The notes under the pieces were generated by a model that worked only from the letters and a program-made list of their open reading frames with translations, was not told the DNA's origin and searched no databases. From Sinorhizobium sp. RAC02 (GTDB taxonomy: Bacteria > Pseudomonadota > Alphaproteobacteria > Rhizobiales > Rhizobiaceae): DNA of 64,000 bases. Both the position numbers and the translations under genes were made by a program. Shown one piece after another: positions 60,324-64,000 of this stretch. The stretch lies in the NCBI RefSeq assembly GCF_001713395.1, contig NZ_CP016450.1, forward strand, positions 1 to 64,000, read 5' to 3'. The number at the start of each line of letters is the position of its first letter. Position 1 is the stretch's first letter.

Positions 60324-61724
60324 TTACGTGGAGAAGATCACCTCCAGGTGGGCGGCGGCGGAAAGAACGCGGGCGTCATCGCCCCGCGCGCCGATGATCT
60401 GGAACCCGACCGGCAGGCCTGCCGCGGTAAAGCCGCAGGGCACCACGCAGGCCGGCTGTTGACTGAGGTTGATTGGAAAGGCGAAACCCGCCCATTCCGT
60501 CCAGCGACCGTAAGCGCTTGCCGCCGGAACCTCGAGCCCGGCGTCGAAGGCCGGCAGCGCCGTTGCGGGCGAGACGAGGAAGTCGTAGTCGGCGAGTAAA
60601 AGATCCATCGCCGCTCCGTATTCACCGCGACGCACCTGCGCGAGGACTAGTTCTGTCGAGGTGTAGGCAGCGCCGGCGCGAGCGATCTCCAGAAAGCCGG
60701 GATCGATCGCCTTGCGGTCGGTCTCGGGGATCGAGGAAAGGCGTGCCGCAGCGCCCGTGAACCAGTGATGATGAAAGAGGTCGAGAAGATTGTCCGCCGG
60801 CAGGTCGACCGGCTCCACAATGGCGCCGGCAGCCGAGAGTTTCGCAACCGTGGCATCTACCAACCCGGCAACTTCCGGGTCGAGCGTTCCCGAGGCCGGT
60901 TTCGACCAGTAGCCGATGCGCTTGCCCGAGAGGTCGACCGGGGCGTCAGCGGCGAGGGCCCCGAGTTTTCCGGCGCCCTGCGTCCAGTCGCGCAAGTCCC
61001 GGCCGGACATCGCCTTCAGCATGGCGGCGGTGTCGGCAGCGCTTCGCGCCATCGGTCCGATATGGGCGACGGTGCCGAAGGCGCTCGGCGGATGGGCCGG
61101 CACCCGGCCGAAGGTCGGCTTGTGCCCGACGATGCCGGTAAACGACGCCGGAATGCGGATTGAGCCGCCGCCATCGGTGCCGAGATGGAAGACGCCGGCG
61201 CCGACGGCTGCGGCAACGGCCGCGCCACCCGACGAGCCGCCGGGGGTCTTCGCCCTGTTCCAGGGGTTGCGGGTGACGCCGAAGAGCGCGCTGTCGGTGA
61301 TCGCCTTCCAGCCGAATTCCGGCGTGGTGGTCTGCGCGATGAAGACGGCACCCGCCTGTCGCAGGCGAGCGACGGAGGGCGCATCTTCCGTTTGCGGGCG
61401 TGCCGGCGTGGTGGTGCTGCCGTAGCGCACGCTCCAGCCTTCCACCCAGACGATATCCTTCAGCGTGGTCGGCACACCGTCGACTTCGGAAAGCGGCGCA
61501 CCATCCTTCCAGCGTTGCTCGGAGGCGCTCGCTGCCGCAAGCGCGCCCTCACGGTCTATATGGGTAAAGGCGTTGAGATCGGCATTGACCTCCTCCGCGC
61601 GGTCCATCGTGGCCTTGGCGACCTCGACCGGCGAAAGGGAGCGCGTGCGATAGGCCTCTGCCAGTCCGGCAGCATCCATACGGCACAGCTCGCCCGCTCC
61701 TTCGAGAGGGTTTTGAAAAGGCAT
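60324..61724 (-). CDS. Amidase (amidase-signature family)
   Basis: A 466-aa enzyme with the Ser-Ser-Lys triad region: Lys in PTTLKDIVWVEG, the signature NPWNRAKTPGGSSGGAAVAAAVGAGVFHLGTDGGGSIRIPASFTGIVGHKPTFGRVP. It hydrolyses an amide to acid and amine. It is the first gene of the minus-strand operon and is read away from the LysR gene. With the deacetylase-like gene at the other end of the operon there are two different amide hydrolases for what is probably one pathway. Confidence 0.92.
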   Translation of the reverse strand: MPFQNPLEGAGELCRMDAAGLAEAYRTRSLSPVEVAKATMDRAEEVNADLNAFTHIDREGALAAASASEQRWKDGAPLSEVDGVPTTLKDIVWVEGWSVRYGSTTTPARPQTEDAPSVARLRQAGAVFIAQTTTPEFGWKAITDSALFGVTRNPWNRAKTPGGSSGGAAVAAAVGAGVFHLGTDGGGSIRIPASFTGIVGHKPTFGRVPAHPPSAFGTVAHIGPMARSAADTAAMLKAMSGRDLRDWTQGAGKLGALAADAPVDLSGKRIGYWSKPASGTLDPEVAGLVDATVAKLSAAGAIVEPVDLPADNLLDLFHHHWFTGAAARLSSIPETDRKAIDPGFLEIARAGAAYTSTELVLAQVRRGEYGAAMDLLLADYDFLVSPATALPAFDAGLEVPAASAYGRWTEWAGFAFPINLSQQPACVVPCGFTAAGLPVGFQIIGARGDDARVLSAAAHLEVIFST

Positions 61725-61803
61725 TCGGTCGTTCCCCTGGTCTTACCTGCATCTGCGGCAGGCTTTCTGTCGGGGGCAGAATGAACCTTTCCTTTGCTTT
61801 CAC

Positions 61804-61837
61804 AAAATGTATTCTTTCGCGGAAGTTTCTACATTTT
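61804..61837. promoter_or_regulatory. 34-bp inverted repeat between amidase and LysR genes, probable operator
   Basis: AAAATGTA (61804-61811) and TACATTTT (61830-61837) are perfect inverted arms with an 18-base centre. It lies 15 bases before the LysR start and 80 bases before the amidase start, where a LysR regulator would bind to control itself and the divergent operon. Function inferred. Confidence 0.6.
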
Positions 61838-61851
61838 ATGGAACAAACGCG

Positions 61852-62808
61852 ATGAACCTGACAACCCGGCAGTTGCGTTATGTCTGCGAAGTGGCGAGCC
61901 TCGGCAGCGTGCAGGCGGCCTCGAAGGCGCTGCATATTTCGCAGTCGTCGATCCTTGCCGCGATCACGCTTGCCGAAGGGGAGATGGGCGCGCGGATCTT
62001 CGAGCGGCGGCCGGCGCGGGGCGTCCAGATCACGCCTGCCGGCGAGCGCTTCATCAGTGCGGCGCGCATCATGCTGTCGGCGGCCACAGAATTCGACCGG
62101 GCGATCGGCGACCTTGCGGACCGCGTACCGAAGGTGCTGCGTATCGGCTGTTTCGAGCCGTTCGGCGCGCTCTTCATGCCGGAAATGCTGCGCATGTATA
62201 TCGACAATGTCGGTGACGTCGAGATCGACCTTCTCGAGGGTGACCAGGTGCGGCTGCAAGCCTGGCTGGCGGAGGGCATCATCGATCTCGCGATCCTCTA
62301 CGACATCGGCGCGATCACCACCGGCACGATGACGAAGATCTGCAAGGTGCCGGCCCATGCCGTGCTGCATGTCGACGACCCGCTTGCGACGCGGGACGCC
62401 GTCTGGCTTTCCGACATCGCAACGCGGCCCTTCGTGCTGCTCGACATGCCGCAGACGGCGGCCTACCTGCTCACCCTTTTCGACATTCTCGCAAAACGCC
62501 CCGAGGTACGCTTTCACACCCGGTCCTACGAGACCGTGCGCTCTGCCGTCGCCTCCGGCTTCGGCATGTCCATCCTCAACATGCGCCCGATCGGCCGGGC
62601 GACGGCCGATGGCCACGCCATCGTCCGCCTGCCGATCCTCGACGAACTGCCGCCACCCTCGGTCATCATCCTCGATCCCTACGGCGGCTCGAAACCTCTA
62701 TTCGTGCGCCTCTTCATCGAAATCTTTCGGCGGTTCTTCCGAGAAGTGGGCCCGTCGCGGTTCTCGGTGACCACACGGGAGCGTGAAGCTTCGCTTCTGT
62801 GGGATTGA
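61852..62808 (+). CDS. LysR-family transcription regulator
   Basis: A 318-aa regulator from ATG 61852. The HTH is MNLTTRQLRYVCEVASLGSVQAASKALHISQSSILAAITLAEGEMGARIFERRP (residues 1-54), followed by the linker helix and an effector domain (about 90-300; RIGCFEPFGALFMPEMLRMY, ETVRSAVASGFGMSILNMRP). Divergent from the amidase-Liv-GMC-ALDH operon with a shared 127-base promoter region. It probably regulates that operon in response to its substrate. Confidence 0.92.
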   Translation: MNLTTRQLRYVCEVASLGSVQAASKALHISQSSILAAITLAEGEMGARIFERRPARGVQITPAGERFISAARIMLSAATEFDRAIGDLADRVPKVLRIGCFEPFGALFMPEMLRMYIDNVGDVEIDLLEGDQVRLQAWLAEGIIDLAILYDIGAITTGTMTKICKVPAHAVLHVDDPLATRDAVWLSDIATRPFVLLDMPQTAAYLLTLFDILAKRPEVRFHTRSYETVRSAVASGFGMSILNMRPIGRATADGHAIVRLPILDELPPPSVIILDPYGGSKPLFVRLFIEIFRRFFREVGPSRFSVTTREREASLLWD

Positions 62809-63096
62809 ACGCATCCCGGTCGGTTATGCCACCCTTCTCGCCTCTCGATGAGGTCCGCTAGCTGGTTTGCGTCCTCCTTTAGAAGGGCCCTATTTGGGAG
62901 AGGTGTATCAAACACCATTCGGCCAATGAAATCGCTCATGGCCGAGTTTTCCTGTTTCCAATCATCGGCGACTCCCATCCGAGAGAATTCGGGCGTCAGC
63001 GTCTTTATGGCTTTGTGCGATATTGACAAATCGTTATTCAGAATATCTTATTGTTATATCGATATATAAATATCGCATAGCGATAGCAGGCATTGC
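62809..63096. promoter_or_regulatory. Promoter region of the PuuB-like gene with palindromes
   Basis: AT-rich before the gene. TTGACA at 63023-63028 could be a -35 box. TATATCGATATA (63055-63066) is a perfect palindrome and TATCGCATAGCGATA (63071-63085) an inverted repeat with 6-base arms, together a plausible operator. No gene is called in the rest. Confidence 0.4.
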
Positions 63097-64000
63097 ATGT
63101 ACGACCCCCTTGCCCATCCGTTCCCCGCCCGTAGCCACCCGAATCCAGAGTCTTACTGGCTGAAGGTCAGTGAAGGAGAAGCTCGCGACGATGGCCCCGT
63201 GGCGGGGGATGCCGACGTTGATGTCGCGATCATCGGTGGGGGGTATACCGGCCTTTCCGCGGCACTCGCTCTAGCCCGCGATTATGGGGTCAAGGCGACC
63301 GTTCTGGAGGCCCGCTCTTCCGCATGGGGCTGCAGCGGACGGAACGGAAGCTTCGCCCGGATCTCGGGCGGACGAGTTTCGTGGTCGGAACTTGTCAAGA
63401 CTCACGGGCCAGATGTTGCCCGGGCATATTTCAAGGAGCTCAAGCAAGGACTGGATACTGTTCGCGACTTGATCTCCGGCGGCAATATCGCTTGCGACAA
63501 GCAGCCTGACGGGGTCTACAAAGTCGCCACCTTCGCCAGTCATGCCCACTCGCTCCGTCGAGAAGAGGAACTCTACAACAACGTTCTCGGCTATCCGGCC
63601 CGGTATGAAGAGGCGAGCGGGCTGCGCGGCGTGCACGAAGGTCCCGAAAGCCACGGCGCCCTTTACCTGCCCGACGGGTTCTCGCTGAACCCCTTATTAT
63701 TGGCGCGCGGCCTCCATCGCATGGCGCGTGAACATGGCGCCTGTATCCACACGAATTCGCCTGTGACGGATTGGATTACCGAAGGCGGTGCGCATCGCCT
63801 CGTGACGCCGACCGGGACGATCCGGGCAAAGCGCGTCATTGTCGCGACCAACGGATACACGTCGTCGCAGCTGCACGCGCGTTTGGCGGCGCGTGTGCTG
63901 CCAGTCCACTCGCAAATCATCGTGACGGCCCCGATGAGCGATTCTCAGGTGGCGGCAAGCCTTCCATCGGGAAAGTGCATGTTCGATACCCGCGAATTGC
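63097..64000 (+). CDS. FAD-dependent oxidase, PuuB/OrdL-like (partial, runs off the end)
   Basis: ATG 63097 (AGCAGG upstream) opens a frame that continues beyond base 64000; 301 residues are visible. After a 45-residue lead (HPNPESYWLKVSEG) the dinucleotide-binding motif VDVAIIGGGYTGLSAALALARDYG begins near residue 48, then SAWGCSGRNGSFARISGG, and VIVATNGYTSSQL. This is the pattern of gamma-glutamylputrescine oxidase and related D-amino-acid-oxidase-fold enzymes. It would oxidise an amine to an aldehyde with FAD. Near the PuuC-like dehydrogenase and deacetylase operon it supports an amine/polyamine theme. Probably regulated separately. Confidence 0.85.
   Translation, partial: MYDPLAHPFPARSHPNPESYWLKVSEGEARDDGPVAGDADVDVAIIGGGYTGLSAALALARDYGVKATVLEARSSAWGCSGRNGSFARISGGRVSWSELVKTHGPDVARAYFKELKQGLDTVRDLISGGNIACDKQPDGVYKVATFASHAHSLRREEELYNNVLGYPARYEEASGLRGVHEGPESHGALYLPDGFSLNPLLLARGLHRMAREHGACIHTNSPVTDWITEGGAHRLVTPTGTIRAKRVIVATNGYTSSQLHARLAARVLPVHSQIIVTAPMSDSQVAASLPSGKCMFDTREL

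Noticed and set aside
61549..62616. Minus-strand frame of 355 codons over the LysR gene
   Set aside because: Antisense shadow of LysR and part of the amidase promoter region; no motif.
62679..63029. Minus-strand frame of 116 codons over the 3' end of LysR
   Set aside because: Second half is antisense to LysR; the first part is too short and lacks a ribosome site.
1..64000. CRISPR arrays, rRNA genes and complete insertion sequences
   Set aside because: No regularly spaced identical repeats, rRNA sequence or intact transposase frames were seen; the only array-like repeats are the three at 23963-24193, which are too few and have unequal spacing.

Overview
The window comes from a GC-rich alphaproteobacterium, most likely a rhizobial member of the Hyphomicrobiales (Rhizobium, Agrobacterium, Ensifer or Shinella type). 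The grounds are codon use, a rhizobial-type intergenic mosaic element near 40.9 kb, a Mrp/Pha-type cation antiporter operon and a HAAT-type (Liv) ABC operon. All of this is read from the sequence; no database search was run.

Region 1 (1 to about 27.3 kb) is the right-hand part of a prophage with an HK97-like head and a siphovirus tail. The order is portal (3' end only), prohead protease, major capsid, connector, head closure, tail completion, decoration-like protein, gp10-like protein, tail tube, tail assembly chaperone with a -1 frameshift site (GGGAAAA), tape measure with a lysozyme-like domain, tail hub proteins, NlpC-like protein, tail tip, an SGNH-esterase tail spike, endolysin and small holin-like membrane proteins. 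Integrase, repressor and terminase are not in the window. Small minus-strand membrane-protein genes (morons) sit inside the plus-strand structural operon. Two accessory insertions are bracketed by duplicated phage-gene ends: a 49-bp repeat of the endolysin start and a divergent copy of the holin-like gene's 3' end.

From 18.3 to 27.3 kb is accessory DNA, mostly minus strand. It holds a DNA methyltransferase-nuclease fusion gene, a DUF6894 gene, an Imm26-like gene, small membrane proteins, three repeats resembling a Tn7/Mu-type transposon end, and an ABC-ATPase/acetyltransferase fusion (COG2401 type) with a tiny partner. At least five genes between 19.3 and 27.8 kb each carry one single-base frameshift, most of them in homopolymers, while the large genes on both sides are intact.

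Region 2 (27.3 to 50 kb) is chromosomal transport and stress physiology: a glycine-zipper lipoprotein, an AbgT transporter with an M20 peptidase, an SLC13/RCK-type permease, a beta-helix-like membrane protein, a Mrp-like operon (E, F, MbhD-like, G, B, C and one 1031-aa protein joining two antiporter-like domains, no MrpA), a DUF900 hydrolase lipoprotein, an RND efflux pair, a DUF1269 protein and an AraC regulator. An 18-bp motif recurs upstream of several of these units.

Region 3 (50 to 64 kb) holds a Tat-exported Hint-domain protein and a nine-gene minus-strand operon: amidase, substrate-binding protein, LivG, LivF, LivH, LivM, GMC alcohol oxidoreductase, aldehyde dehydrogenase and histone-deacetylase-like amidohydrolase. 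A divergent LysR regulator follows, with a 34-bp inverted repeat between, and then a PuuB-like FAD oxidase that runs off the end. Together these look like uptake and degradation of an amide-bearing amino alcohol or acylated polyamine.
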